A stretch of 64,000 nt of DNA from Agelaius tricolor (lineage: Eukaryota; Chordata; Aves; Passeriformes; Icteridae), in assembly GCA_023055355.1 (NCBI GenBank), contig JALJCS010000009.1, positions 26,623,001-26,687,000 on the forward strand, read 5' to 3'. The translations under genes were made by a program, and so were the position numbers. Shown one piece after another: positions 13,361-26,800 of this stretch; the first letter of the stretch is position 1; each line of letters begins with the position of its first letter. A model generated the notes under the pieces. That model had not been told where the DNA came from and did not search any database. It saw only the letters and a program-made list of their open reading frames with translations.

Positions 13361-13915
13361 TTGCAGAAGTCCCTAGGAAATGCTGCAAGAAGCAATGTTT
13401 TTGGAGTAATTGTAACAGAATTATCAGGCCTAGCTGCCCTGAATGTTCCTGCAGCCCTCCTTTTCAAAGCTGTTATCTTCCACATTCACAGCAAACAGCA
13501 CAGCTGGTTCATTTCTCCTGGAGAGAACCTGGAGTTCTTGCCCCTGCTGTTTAACCCCTGCGTGCAGGTGGGCTGTGACACTTGCAGGGAAGGGTCACCC
13601 GAATCCAGCAGGGTGGAGGAGCTGTGGGCATGTGTGCAGTGCTTCGAGCAGGGCCAGCACCTGGCTGCTCCTTGCTTTTGCCCCTGTGCCATGGTTAATG
13701 CCTTCGTGTTGGCACTAAAGGAAGCAAGGGCTCTGTTTGGACTGAGCGCCTCCATCAGGGAGCCCCAGGAGAGGATGCTCCGTGCTGTGCTGTCTGTCAG
13801 AACCCCTGTGGCGAAGGAGAGCATCCTTGTTTGCTCATGGATTTGTTCCCTGGATGTCTGGTCTCATCACTGCCAGCTACTGAATGCTCATGGCTGGCGT
13901 GGGGAGGATGTTTAA
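13361..13915 (+). CDS. Unrecognised long open frame, probably not a gene
   Basis: This 184-codon frame is open from a TTG at 13,361 to a TAA at 13,913-13,915. The first ATG is only at 13,691 (codon 111), so an ATG-started protein would have 74 residues. I recognise no domain or motif. The translation is rich in Cys, Ala, Leu and Ser, with no signal peptide or convincing membrane span. The frame lies in a GC-richer patch where stops are rarer, and a 91-codon plus frame and a 112-codon minus frame overlap it, which argues for chance. In favour of an exon, the frame begins at a pyrimidine-rich acceptor-like TTTTTGCCTTGCAG ending at 13,366. I see no matching strong donor. Confidence 0.12.
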   Translation: MQKSLGNAARSNVFGVIVTELSGLAALNVPAALLFKAVIFHIHSKQHSWFISPGENLEFLPLLFNPCVQVGCDTCREGSPESSRVEELWACVQCFEQGQHLAAPCFCPCAMVNAFVLALKEARALFGLSASIREPQERMLRAVLSVRTPVAKESILVCSWICSLDVWSHHCQLLNAHGWRGEDV

Positions 13916-13984
13916 ACTCTCTTCACCTGGTTGATGCAGAGGCTTAAAAACAACTCTTTAAGAAGTGACCTTTAATATCTGTAG

Positions 13985-14025
13985 TAGAAGAGAGCAGGGA
14001 GCTGGACTTGATGATCTGGAAAGGG
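13985..14025 (+). mobile_element. Possible tiny CR1 LINE relic
   Basis: The words GAGCTGGACTTGATGATCT and AAAGGG match the pattern of the CR1 3' region, where a 'ttggactcgatgatct' phrase precedes 'aggtcccttccaacc'. Only about 40 bases match and the terminal ATTCT repeats are missing, so this could be chance or an old eroded fragment. Confidence 0.35.
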
Positions 14026-14739
14026 TAAAATCTTGTAAAAAAACCTAAACATTTCAGTTAGTTCAGTTTCTGTGGGGACTCGGTTTGAGGTATTACTTCA
14101 TAATTTCAACCGAAGAAACCTCTGACTTGTGTGACTTTTTGGACACGTGATGAAACTCACCCCTTTAGGGAAGTTCTGGCAGAGACGAGATACAAAGAGA
14201 GTTTGTCTGTGTAAGCAGCTGAGAGGATTGCTCGTTCCTGAGTTTGTGCTGATTTATATGTGACTGGTTGCAGCAGAATAGATGGACTGGCTGCTTTGAC
14301 TGTACTGTGAACAAGAGAAAAATACACTCAGTTGATAATGTTTTAAATCAAAATAAATAATGACGCTCTCCTTCATGGAAGGACTGTGAAAAGGTATTAA
14401 CAGAAGATAGTGCAGAAAGAATCTGAAACCACCTTTGTCTATAGTTTCCACTACATATATTTCTTAAACTGTTTTTCTCTTCACATTTTTTTATTAAATA
14501 CCTTGGTTGCCTTCAACCCCTTACACCACTGGAACAAAAAAATGACAAAGTTTCAATCCCATCTTCTAGGTTCCATCCAAATATACATTCCTGATTAGAA
14601 ACCGTCAGTTGCCGCTGAGGCTGGAAATGGCCTGTTCTGCTTTGAGGAAGGGGGAGGCAGATAACTAATGGTTGCTCAGGCTGTCATGTTTCTGAGAATC
14701 AGCTGTTTTTTCTTTATACTGCAAAGATTAAACAAAGAA

Positions 14740-15190
14740 TGTTAAACATTTCCCAATTTAGCATTATAATGGAAAGCGGCTGTAGGGCCACAGCTTGCTG
14801 CTGCAAGGGCAGGCGTTCATACGTTCATACGAGGAGTCGAGGAGTCACTTAAAAAGGCTTTTATTTCCTTTGAAGGCCTGTCCAGCCTCCCAGCCCAGCC
14901 GCTGTGCTTTGCAATCAGGTGGAGGCAGCTTTAAATTTTTACTTTCATTAAGTAGGAGCTAATTTACGTTTGGAAATTAAAGTTAAAACATCTCAACCAT
15001 CTGCAAAGTGGAGGAGGAGGCAGTGGGTTTCTTTAACTTTTCAAATTTCTACAATCCTTTTTCACATCAACAGGCAAGCAAAAATTATCTTTCGGAGCTC
15101 CTATTAGTAATAATACATAGTATTAATGATCCAATTTCTTAGCTTCAGTTCTTTGTCTTAGTTTCTAAGATATACCTGTTGGGTAAGTTC
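14740..15190. promoter_or_regulatory. Candidate non-coding regulatory block
   Basis: A non-coding stretch with mixed GC-richer and AT-rich parts. It contains CAGGTGGAGGCAG (E-box-like), AGGAGCTAATTTACG, several TAAT words, a small TAATAC/GTATTA palindrome near 15,111-15,125, and GATCCAATTT. The texture resembles developmental enhancer sequence, with no repeat and no open frame. This is inferred from appearance only; cross-species alignment would be needed to confirm it. Confidence 0.22.
14814..14845. repeat. Two abutting 8-bp tandem duplications
   Basis: CGTTCATA is repeated twice (14,814-14,821 and 14,822-14,829). It is followed immediately by CGAGGAGT repeated twice (14,830-14,837 and 14,838-14,845). 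Both pairs are perfect and every unit begins with CG. Confidence 0.9.
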
Positions 15191-15199
15191 AGTCACCTT

Positions 15200-18100
15200 T
15201 ATACTTGTATCCTGCTCAGGAGTTTAGAAACAAAAAGTTGTAGTCTGAAGTGCAGCAAAATCAAATTTTTTGACCTCCAGACAGCCCAGCTTTTTCTGTA
15301 CCATTTCATTAGGGGTTAAGTGGAGCACTCTGACTTTCTGTTTGTCATAGTAAAGACAAAGGACACTTAAGGGTGACTGGTAAATAAAAAGGAAAAAAAA
15401 AGGAGGAATGACATTTTTTTTTCTATACTGTCATTGCATATACTTCTATCATGTATGTTTATCACCCTTTCTTATTTTTCAGTTTTACTTGAACCGTTCA
15501 TAGTAGAGACAAATAAATTGTTCAGTCTTTCTTAGTTAAGAATTTCACTATTATGCTAATATGTATCTTATTTCCTGTCAGAATGAAATAAGTGTCATTA
15601 CAGTTAGTTGGGTTTTATTAAAAGAGCAGCTAAAAATGTCCTTTGCCTGTCTCTCCATTGGCTAGTTTTCAAAAATACAGTAGTCCTCTGTCATCTCATA
15701 GGGACAAGATCTAAACTTCTTACATAATTAAACCATTTTCAGAAAAAAATATTTCTGGTTTCTTGTATAAACTGTAAGCACCGTAAAGAAATCAGATATC
15801 CATTTTCTGCCTTCTTCAGCCTGCCTGCAAGTAGATTTTGTCTAAACAAAATTGCTTTGTACTCAGCTGTCACAAACAGTTGTGTATCACTTGGATGTCT
15901 ACGTGTGTAATTTCATTTGCCTCCTTCAGTAGCTTAAATATGTTTGTAGATGCTTGCCCACCTTTTCATTTCTTAAGGCAAGCTTTTTGCCATGATTTTT
16001 TTAATAACTCAAGGTTTGGGTATAAAAAATATTTCAATCTTCTTGTGATTACATTTCTTACAGAATGTTGGAATTTTTGGACTGTGCATCTGTTTAGGCA
16101 CGTGGAGAAAGACAAGACTGAGATCATGTAAGTCATGAAACTGAGGGCGAATAATCCATACTTTGTCCTTTCATAATTTTTTCAATTTATACCCAGATGC
16201 AAGTAATAAACCAAAATGAAGAAAAAAATCAACTAGTTAGCTTTTATTTTAAAGTGATTAATGAAAAGCAAAGTTCAAATGAGGCCACAAATCCTGTTGG
16301 TGCACAATGGGTTGATTTATTTTGTAAATAGACCATGGATAATTAACCATAAAACAAAACTTTTCTTTTTTTTCTTTTTCTTTTCTTTTTTTTTTTTAAA
16401 TTGCATAATGACACTGGTTTCTTTTAGTTGCTGTGAGTTGCACAGAGGGATAACGACTTATTCACAACTGGTTACAACTAGTTACAGCCAAGAAAGGAAA
16501 AATCCCAGAGCAAAGAGAAGAAAAAGGCTGTTAAAACCCTACTGCACTTGCAGTTTCATAGTGAGGCATTCGCTAGCGGCTACAGACTGGGAAAAGCTGG
16601 AGTAGATATTTACATACTCTAATGGTGCTTGCGGTGTTGTCCCATGTTTTGGCTCAAAACTCACAAGAAGAAGACAGCTCCTGCAGCTAGCCTTGTAGTC
16701 CACAATTTTGCATTGACTTTTAAATAGAATTATTTGTGCTTTGTTGCAAGTTTCCATTATGTGTCTTCTTACTCTGACACTGAGGGAAGAGTCTTCTGGA
16801 TAGTCATAGTCTGATTTGCTGCCAAGTCCTCTTGTGAGCCAGAGAGTGATGCTAGCTTTTCAGATATGTGATATGAGAAAACTGTCTGCCCAACATCCCC
16901 GAAATTTGTCTCTTTATAATCCACAGTCATCTGTGGAAGGGATCTCTGATGCCCAAGAAGGAGAAGGTCCAATTTGTTGTGAAAGTACGTTCACTTCTAA
17001 TTAAAACTACCAGCTGGGATTACAGCCCTGGAGATTGTAAATAAAGTAGAGCATGAGATGTTCAGATGATAATATAGCCACTTTTGTGGTGGTTTGTATT
17101 AGTTGCCAGTCCTTAGATTTGCTCATCTCATGCCAATTTATTAGAGTGAAGAGAAGGATCATGTAGGTAACAGTCAATATGCAAAAGGTTGGAGTTGCAA
17201 CACAGCAACTGACTATGGACACCTTAACTTGCTCTCTCACATGCCATGTGTACCTTAAAATGCTTTTGACTGTATTTGTAAGACCTGCAATTCACACAAA
17301 GCTAAAATTTGTGTTCATGTTGCCTGTTAGTGCAGCTGTGCTGTGTTTCATAGATGGTGACTCTAAGGGACTTGCAAAAAGCTGTCCTCACTCCAAACAA
17401 TGGCCTGGGCAGGCAGAGTCAATGGGTAAAAGTGATTATCACTGGTATTGTTTTAGCTATGCTGACTCAGGTTGTTACAGCAAGGTTACAGAATGGTGTT
17501 GGTAAGGGTTCTCTCTCCGACCCTGATTTGTGGGTATGCGGTTTCTTCTGCAAAAATTGAGAATTTCTTTGTCAGAATGTACTGCGAGACTGAGGAGAGG
17601 AGAAGCAGATTATTAATGTCTGACCATCACCTCTACCTGCTTGAGCTTAGTGCAGATAACTGGGAAGAAGGATTCTGTGTTTTTAATCTAGACCCCAGTT
17701 ACAAGGCAGGATCTTAGATCAGCGCTTTGAACTCACAAGTAGAGAACTGATGAGTTCCCACTGTGTTACTGACACTGGTAACTACAACACATGGGCTGCC
17801 ACTTGTAATCTGCTTTTAGGCCAAAGAGTCAATTTAAAATAGCATTTAATTTGAGCAAGAGGCTTCTGTTGTGGGAGGGAGTTGTGCTGGGGGCAACATT
17901 AGCATTGTACTTACAAGCAACATTGCAGTGAGGACAAGACCCCAAAAATAAGTTAACTCTCCAAGGCTCAAAACAGTCTTTGGCTTCTCTACAGGTCCTC
18001 TTGGAAGGAAAGCCAGCCAAGGTCCACTGTGGTAGTGCTAAAGGGATGAGCCTGGCCCATGGCATTCCCCTTGAAAATGCTTTTTGTTAGGCTTGTGCTT

Positions 18101-20580
18101 CTGGGAAGTGTGGCAATGTATGGAATCTGCTACTTACTGTTTATGAGTTAGAACTTGATTTTATTGGCTAAAAGAGTCCTTGTATCTTGTGACCATCTTT
18201 TTCTGTGCTTTGCATCATGCCAAAGAGACGGGGGAGTGGTGTTGGCATGTCTTTGTATGAATAGGTCTGTCATTAAATATTTGAAATAGAAACATCTGAA
18301 ATAGATCTTGCCTGAGAAGAACAATGGGATAACTAGAGAAAGCCAGTTTTCTCCAAATTTGCTTTTGGGGCTGGGAGTTTTAAGCAAACAGAATTAAAAG
18401 AAAAAAAAGAAAGAAGAACAAAGAGAGCAGGTTAGTGCATGGGCTTAAAAACAACAAACCCAGGGAGGTGTGAAGGGAGACACAAGGAAAGTTAAAAGAG
18501 AAGAGTGGAGGGATGCTTAGCAGAGGGAGGGGTTTTCTTGTTTGTTTTTTTGTTTGTTTCAATAACTAAGACCAGCTAAGGGAGAGGGAAGCTACTGGTA
18601 AAAGGATTGAAAGTCTTTGTTAAGAAGAGTCACTGTTTTGTAAAGGGAACCTTTTTCACTTGATGTGGATCTAGCCCAAGGACCATTGACTGCTAGTGGT
18701 GAGGATGCTGAGGCATGGACATGTATTTGGGTATTTCTTGTCTTCTGTGGTCTCTAAATATGTGTTTTTATTTTGTGCAGGTTGAGGATTCATTCATCTT
18801 CCTTAGGCAGTTCCTCTGAAATCTTACTGTTAGGAAAGGGTTACAGGCAGCCTTTGCTGCAGGCACACACAAGATGAAGGACAGGGTTTTCAATTCCTTT
18901 CAGATTGTGGAAAGTGTCAGCACATGAGTCCAGTATGCAGAACACAAATTCAACAGTCTGCTTGGTGTGCAACAGGAAGAGCTCTGTTAGAATTAAATGT
19001 AGTTCAAGCTTTTGAACAAGCCTTTGTGTTTTTCTCCTGTGCTAATAACCTATTGGTGAGGATAGGCAGGCCAAACTCCTTTTATTTTAGCCACTCTTAT
19101 CTCCTCCCAAGTAACTCTCCCCAAATCTAATACCTAAAAAACTTCACAAGAAAGTTAATCCCAAGTTTTCCCCAAGATTTTGCCCATCTCAGCCTTGCCA
19201 AGTGTGGCATCTGATGTTGTAGTAGGCAGGTTCAAGTTCTTATGCTTTCATGGGAAACTAAGCAGTACAGTTGTTTGAATACTTCTTCTCCAAGCACTAC
19301 ATTCAGAAATTCACTTTATAAGAAACGAAATTTTTTGGTTCTTACTGAGATTCTGACCATGTTACAGAAACCCCTCACCAAATGACATGGGAGACAACCA
19401 CTTCCTGTAAGCATCTCAGTGCTGAAACAGCCAGGGATGACTGGGAATGATGGGCTGTGCTTCAGCTCTCCTTCTGGTCTTCCTAAATGAACAGTTTCAT
19501 GTGTTGGCATTCCTGCTGCTACCTGATCTGGGTGAAAGCCCTCAGTTCTTCCCTGTTTAGGCTAAGATTTGTCTTATAGTTTCAGTCAAGCTTCACATGA
19601 CTTCATGGTATTTTGCATTTTAGTAATTTGCAAATGTATGAGCAGTGATCAAGAGCTTTCTTGGCAGGTAAAGCAAACAGTTAAAGGAATTTTAGATGTT
19701 AAATATCTTATTAATCCCAACTGCTCTTACATTTTTCCACTGGTTAAGTTTGAGGTTAAAGGGCAGAGCAGAAACAACTGATATTCCCCTCATTTCTCCT
19801 CACTTCAGTTTCTTCTATAGGAGTAGGACTGTCTGTGACTCTCAGTCTGCTGCTTTAACCTGCTCAGAACTGGTTCTGATACTTCCCCAAATGGCAGCAG
19901 TAATGAATGGTACTTGACCCAACAAAATATGTGTTAGTTGTTACATAACTGGCTGTCTGAAAAAGCCTCTTACCTTTCCTACATCAGTAAGCTCCACCAG
20001 CTCTTGGACAAGAGCAGCATATCAGCTGGATTCTTAATAATAATTGATTGTCACTGATATATTGGTAGTATTGCAGAGATATCACAAGCTTCTGAGGCTC
20101 ACTAAAGTGTACTGAAGGTCAGGACTAAAAGCACTAAAAAATAGATACTAGTATTTTCTTTGTGTGCAAATACTAATTCATTTTAAAAAAAAATTACTTC
20201 CAGGATTCTTATTTGTTTTTTCTATTCATATTTCCAGATAAAGCTTTTTGGCATTTGTGGAACAGAAGTGCATTTGTTTCAAACTTTTATTTCAAAAATG
20301 TATTTTATGTTCTAATATAAAATTTAAATCAAAACTGAGAGTAGCTATCAAAACAAAATTATTTTGTCAAAACAACATTCAATTGATTGAAATGATTTTT
20401 TATTTTTGTTTCATTGGTAACTTTGCAATGCGTTGTTTAATTCAACTGTGAAACAAAAGCAAATTTCAAAGTCTAGTTATCCTGTGGAGCAAAAATATTG
20501 GGTTGTGTTTGGGCTATTCTAGATGGTGCTTAAAGGAGCACTTCATTAGAATTCTACTGAATCTTTTTAATAAAGAAAAA
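15200..20580. other. Gene-free unique sequence
   Basis: AT-rich, non-repetitive DNA with a T-rich tract near 16,363-16,398 and A/G-rich runs near 18,400-18,560. Open frames are short (up to about 114 codons) and low-complexity or unrecognised. I see no RNA gene or transposon. Confidence 0.65.
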
Positions 20581-20592
20581 GAAATAAAAAGT

Positions 20593-20853
20593 GTGAGGAC
20601 ACAACAGGACAAGAGTAAGGAGGCTTCAAGCTGTGCCAGGGTTCAAGTTGGACCTCGGGACGATTTTTTTCACTGAAAAGGTTGTAAAGCATTGCAGTGG
20701 GCTGCCCAGGGAAGTGGTGGAGCCACCATCCCTGAAAGTACTCAAAGAGCAACTGGATGTGGCACTTAATGCTGTGGTTTAGTTGACATGGTGGTGTTGA
20801 GTCAAAGGTTGGACTCAATGATCTTGGAGGTCTTTTCCCACCTAAATAATTCT
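20593..20853 (+). mobile_element. CR1 LINE, 5'-truncated 3' end
   Basis: This is a clear 3' end of a chicken-repeat-1 retrotransposon. Diagnostic phrases in order are GGCTTCAAGCTGTGCCAGGG, a GTTCAAGTTGGAC segment, GGGCTGCCCAGGGAAGTGG, a GGAGCCACCATCCCTG segment, GTTTAGTTGACATGGTGGTG, GGTTGGACTCAATGATCTTG, and TTTTCCCACCTAAAT. It ends in a short AATAATTCT tail, matching the ATTCT-type terminal repeat of the family. CR1 copies are usually truncated at the 5' end by incomplete reverse transcription, and only about 260 bases remain here, with no reverse transcriptase. The copy is moderately diverged and inactive. Confidence 0.95.
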
Positions 20854-20859
20854 CAGACC

Positions 20860-23800
20860 CTTAGACTATGCTGAAATCTTCTTGTATTGATGTTATTCTA
20901 TCTTTGTTCAGCAACAGTTGATCAGAATCCATCTCTCTAACTAGATGTAGATCTCCCCTGGAAATGTATTCTGTGTTTCTGCTCAGCAAATTGGGAAGTC
21001 TCTGATACTGTGTCAGCTCTCCTGACTGCCATCTCTGTGGGCTGGTTACAAATACGAGTCTGGGTGCCCATCTGAGTCCAGCTGCTTTCAAAGGGAGCAA
21101 ACAGTTGAAGGTAGTGCTAGTGTGAGTGTAAAGCTTATATTAGTTTAATATTAGTGTTTTCACTTTATTTGTTACTTCTTAGATTTGATTTAAAAGGGAC
21201 CTTCCCTTAGAAGAACACATTCTGGTTATTGCTTTGCATCTTTTCTTATCCTGTATAACACCCATAACACATTATCTATTTTTCTTCCTCATGTAGAAGC
21301 TGTATACTCAAATAGTGAAATTCTTCTGGCAGCAGTCTTGTCAAGGGCCACAATGTGGTAGATGCCTTGGGGACATTTTACTTTATAGATTACTGCTTCG
21401 TTAAGTTTAAATTCTTCAGGATTGGCCTAAATCAGTTTCAGTGAGAGCACTCCACAAAAGAAAAACATGAATATAAGGGGGCTGTGTTAGACAAATAAGG
21501 GCAAGGGTGAAGATTAAAAGCACAGAACATAGTTAAGAATTGTTCTCTTGCTGGAAAATGTAAAGCATCTGACCTTGTCTTAACAGTGTAATGATCTGTA
21601 TTTTTTGAAGGACTGAGCTACTTAACCCACTTGTGATACCTTGGTTATTCAGTTCTGTCTGCCTTGAGCATGGATAGATACAATGATCTTGTATTCCTTG
21701 AAAACATCAGCGGTGCAACTTCTGTAAGTTTGGGATAGATCAGTGAACATTTGATCACCCATTCAATGGAAGTTGTGGTTCTGCTAGCTTTGGAGTTCTC
21801 ACTCCCATTAGAGGTAAACAGAAGGGGACAAAGTAATACCAATTGAACATTTTTTTCCCATTCATTTGACCACCTAACCTATTGTTTATGTTTTTCAAAC
21901 CAGAAAAGGGGTATTTTGTGATACAGAAAAACTGCTTTAAGTAAATATATATTGGGGCAATAGTGTTGTTGGTTCAGTATTTCTCTGTAAACAGGCCTGT
22001 GGCGAGACAGACAGAAAGGTATGCTTTGAACAACAGCTGTCTCCTGTATTCACTATTTTTTTTTACAATTTTTTAGAATTTTTTTACATGCTTAATCACA
22101 TAACCTCCTGTATCAACATAAATTAAATTCAGTCTTAAGAAGACTGATTTTATCTGAGGAATACATTTTGCACCGGTCTTGGACATAAAGGGTTGGGATA
22201 TTAATGTATTTAGGCCTTAAAAAGTATAAAAATAAAAGTGCCCCCACCTCAGAGTTCAGTAAATAAAGAAATAAAACAGTTTATGTTGTGGACATGCTCT
22301 CAATATTTCCTGCACGCTGGTGGAGCAGTGCACATCACAAAGATAATAATATAAGCAGTAAAATACCCCAAGCAAACAGAAAGCATCTGTAGGTCTTGCC
22401 TTGCTGGCTGATATTATTGGGATGGTTGTTTTTAGCTTACCATGCCATTAATGCTTTGCAAATGTATATCTGCATGCTGAGGGTTGGTCAGGAATTGAAC
22501 TGTGTTTATAATGGTTCTATTCAATTGCTGCATTGTGGCTGGATGCCTGCAGATATGTAAGAGCACAGGAAAGGTACTCAAGAAACTATTAGACCATGGC
22601 TGGTCTACCAGCCTTAGTCACAGGAGAATGTAATGGGCCATAAACAGGATGTAAAGAACCATTTGGAAAGATGTTTGGAGAAGTCCTGGCATGTAACTCA
22701 TGAGGTGTTTGTTAGAGGATGTCCCCACAATTCTTGTTGAAAACAGATGAAGTTCCTTTGGAATGTGTATTGAGCCTCATCTAAGCTCTGTCCTTGGCTT
22801 TAGCAGGCTGGGGATCAAGTTCATGTTAGAAATTCTCAATTCACACTGCTGTCAGAACCCACAACTCTTGTTCAAGATGTTGCAGCCTGTGCCACCTTCA
22901 GCCCCAAATCAGCACTGGCAGTACAGCTCTCCTGGCTGCAAATACAGAAGCTAGAAAATGTCCGATGTTAACTTGGTTTTGAGTGTTACTTGATGGGATC
23001 ACCTCTGGTAATATGAGTTTGGGGAACCCTGAGATCTCCTGATCTTTTTATTCAGTCTTTCCTTGTAGAGGTAAATGGGCCATTTTGCTGGCAAATGGCA
23101 ATTTTAAGCATAATTCCAAAAGGGTTCCTCATAGGAGGATTTTAGCAACACAGGTAATGAAGCCCTGCTAAGAAGGCAGGCTCCCTTTCAAGAATCAACA
23201 GTCCTCAGGTCAAAAAGTCAGAGACTTTCCCAAAAGTTAACTTGGGCAAAAGAAATGAGTTTATCCCACTGGCTCCGAAGGAGCTATTAGCAGTACACAT
23301 CCATAGAATTGTCTTCCTGATTGTGTGCATTTAGGTTAGTTCTGGATTCCCTTTTCAGACTCAACTGTTTAACAGAAATATGGCAGCAGCTTCAAAAATT
23401 GCTGATTCCTGTCTCAGGCATAACGAATTTCACAGTATATTCTTTAATTCCTATTTCTATAGCAGTTTGTAAAGCATCTTCACTTACAGGTTTTTAGTAT
23501 TCAGTAAGAAATAAATTTGGGAATAGGGTCTTTCAGGTAAGGGGCCTGTTGCAGAAGTTTCTAGGTCCTTTGGTCATTGAATTGTACAAGAACTTCAGAT
23601 TTTTGCAACTGAAATTTCTGAAATATTCATATAAAAATGAGATTGCTGTATTTATGGGAAAATCTTGATATCATCTTGCTGTTATGTGAGGCATTTAAGA
23701 AATCCTGAAATATCTTTAAAGATAAAACAATGGGAAGCTGCTTACCTCATGACATAATAAGGCAAAATAAGGTCAGGAAAAAAGTCATAGTTGCAGTTCC

Positions 23801-26800
23801 AGCAACAGAACAGAATGAGTTATTTGTAAGAAATAATTTATTTGCCAAATACAGCTTTTCTTGCCCCATCAAATATACACAAGTTGATCAGTCTCTTTGA
23901 TTCAGGAATCACTGGAATTTATTCGATGACTGCTTTCAAAACTTATATTCTATGGACTCTCTGTAAAGGGAGGTGAAGGAAGGATGGCTGTGGTTTTAAT
24001 ACTATTTGCAAAAGCCTATTCTGTAACTTTCCTCTCTGGCATCCATCTTATAAATTTGCATTACGTGATGCCAGGCATTTGGGAGTCTATAGTTTTGATG
24101 AAAGGTAGTAACAAGTTCAGCTTTCATACAAGAGTCAATGTTCATGCAGCAAGAGTTAATGTTTAGCAGATAGGAGGCTTCACACAGGTATCTGCATTCT
24201 CAAACGTCCTTTATATTATATTTATTTTATTAACCCTATGACTGAAGTGGTAAACAATAAATAGAAAGATTTAGAAAGAAATAGAAATAGAAAGGAGGTC
24301 ATGATGTTGCATGGATGAAGTGAGGAACGGGGTGTGATTATTTAATGAGTGCACTGATTCAGAATCTCAGGGTGAAGCTAGATGCTTCTTTTCACTGCAC
24401 ATAAGGGCAGAAACATGTCATAAGTAGTTGCTGGTGTGCTGCATTCATGAAAAAAGCACAGCATTCACTTTCCAGCCACCAGAGAGTAAAGGAAAGACAG
24501 AGAGCTGCAGACATCTGTTACTGTGTTTGCTTACCTACCCCTGTTCCTGGAGGTTTTGAAGCAGGATTTGAAAAGTGCATGTGACAGTCATTGTTTCTGG
24601 CCATACTTTACAACAAATTACTGACTTTAAAGGGCCAAAATTTGGACCTGTATTATTTAGCCAGTGGTACACACCAGGCACTGTCAGTGAAAAGGCTGGG
24701 AATAAAATTTAGTTCCTAGTTTCCTGGCTATTATTTAGAACATATCTGATTTAAAATCTATTTTCTGCATACCCTTGCGTGCATATTTGTTGGCACATGT
24801 GCTTCTTGCCATTATGGGGCAGATCCCATAGATTTTCTGCGTCATTAGTACAGAGAGCCAGTCATTAAAAAAACAAAACAAAAAGCTTATTTGCCTGAGC
24901 CACTAAGATTTTTTCTCACAGTTCTGCCTGTGGCGCCTGTCACTAGCAGTCAAATAAGGACAATTTTACCATTCTCTCCTGCTGCTCTAATTTTTTTTTC
25001 AGTGCCAGTACATGTATTTGTTATTCTTTATAACTCCCTTTGAAGTTGGGAATCCAAGGGGAATCTAAAACCGACCAGATGTTTCTGCTGCTGGAGACAC
25101 AGAAGACAGCAAGGATTAAGTTTAACTGAAACTTAGTTCTCTACAAAACCCCATTACAGTGAGAATTCTTCCTGAGTTAGTTTTATTTATTATTTATATT
25201 TGCACTTGCCATCCTGGGTAGGTGATACCTCAAGTCATCTGGCCTGGGAGAAAAATGGATGATTTATCCAAGTAAATAGTGTATCAGCAGCTGCCTGCAT
25301 TGATTTCCCTTATGGGGTTTCAGTTCCATTACACTGCATATTTCCCACCCACACTCTTTACACAGTATTTCATGTTGAGGAAAATCATTCCCATCTCTGT
25401 AACTTCAGAGAACAGATATGTGGAACCATCCAGGGAGAGGGCAGTGCAACTCCTGTGTGCGTGGGGAGGGGTGACATACTTAAGAAGGTGCTGGCCAGAA
25501 AACAGCACAAGATTTTTAACTCCTTCTCCTGTCATGGCTGAAAGATGAGAGAAAGGAATAAAAGCGGACATGGGAGACTGGTTATGAGAAAGAAGGGCCG
25601 TGCTAACCTCCTCAAAGTGAGAGCAGCAGTCATGTCTCAGGTGGGAAAGGACAGGAAGAAATGTTTTTGTATACTTCTGAGTTCAAGTAAGATGCTCTTG
25701 AAGCTGCAAGACAAGAAAAAACAAGAAAAAAGTTTTAAAACAGTCTGTGATATGAAGTATGTGTAGTCCTGTGCAGTATCCATCTCCAAATTAGGTGGTG
25801 GGCAATCCTGCTGGCCTGCTTCTGCAGTCATGAGAAGTAGCCCATGAGAGAAAGGAGTGCATGTTCAAGCCTCACGGAGGTCCAAATGGAAAGGCAGAAG
25901 CAGAACAAGACCTTGGTCTCTCTTTACCTTGGGCATGGCTTAAGATAAAGTTTGGATCCACTTTCATATTTTAAACACTTCTGGTTTCTGGAGTACTGGT
26001 TCCCAAGTTATCTTATCTGAGTTTGTGGGACTGCCTGTCCCTGTTCCCGTCTGTCACATACATAGCTGTTGAGCGTGCTGATACCATTCAGTTGAGTCAG
26101 AAAGAACTGAAAAGCTGATTTGTTTTCTACAGAATGGGTATCTAAGGAGTGGAGAAGAACTCAGAGTAGTGCTCCTGCTGAGGGAAAAACAAGCAGAACT
26201 TATCAGCTAAGCATGTTTGGCAGAGGACAGTTGTCTGGCCAGCACAGAAGAGCCACAGCACAGGCTGTCTTCTGCTCACCAAGAACATTATCTTTGTTCT
26301 GGGAGAGAGGACCAAGGACCATTGTACTCCTTTTCTCTGCTGCTTACAGGCTCTGATTGCAAATCTGTAGGAAGACAGACTTTATCAGTATCTGTTTCAT
26401 GTCTGAGCTGGTTTGGTTTTTTGAAGTCCAGTCCTCTTTCATGTTGATAAGTCAAGGTACATCTCTGGCAGATAGCGTTTTCCCTTTCCTCTCTGCTGTG
26501 GGATTCCAGCAGCTCTTCCCTGATTTTTCTCTGTATGGATTCACTTGATTGTTTCACACCAAATCTCACTGCTTCTCAAGTCTTGATGTCACAGCCACCA
26601 TAACTGAGAAATAGTGTTGGACTCTGCCTAAGTTTCTCTTCTAACTGGCCAGATGGATTGCTAACACCTTCACAGAGGCACTGTCTTCCATCATTCACTG
26701 TTGGAGTTGCTGCCTAATATTGCAAGGCCCTACACACCACCTTAATTTGTTTTTAAACAGGAAAATCAAAAGCCTGGTAATTGTATAGAGCCTCCCAATG

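Noticed and set aside
1484..16104. Scattered CACGTG E-boxes (near 1,486, 8,423, 14,144 and 16,100)
   Set aside because: Single hexamers at roughly chance spacing with no clustering.
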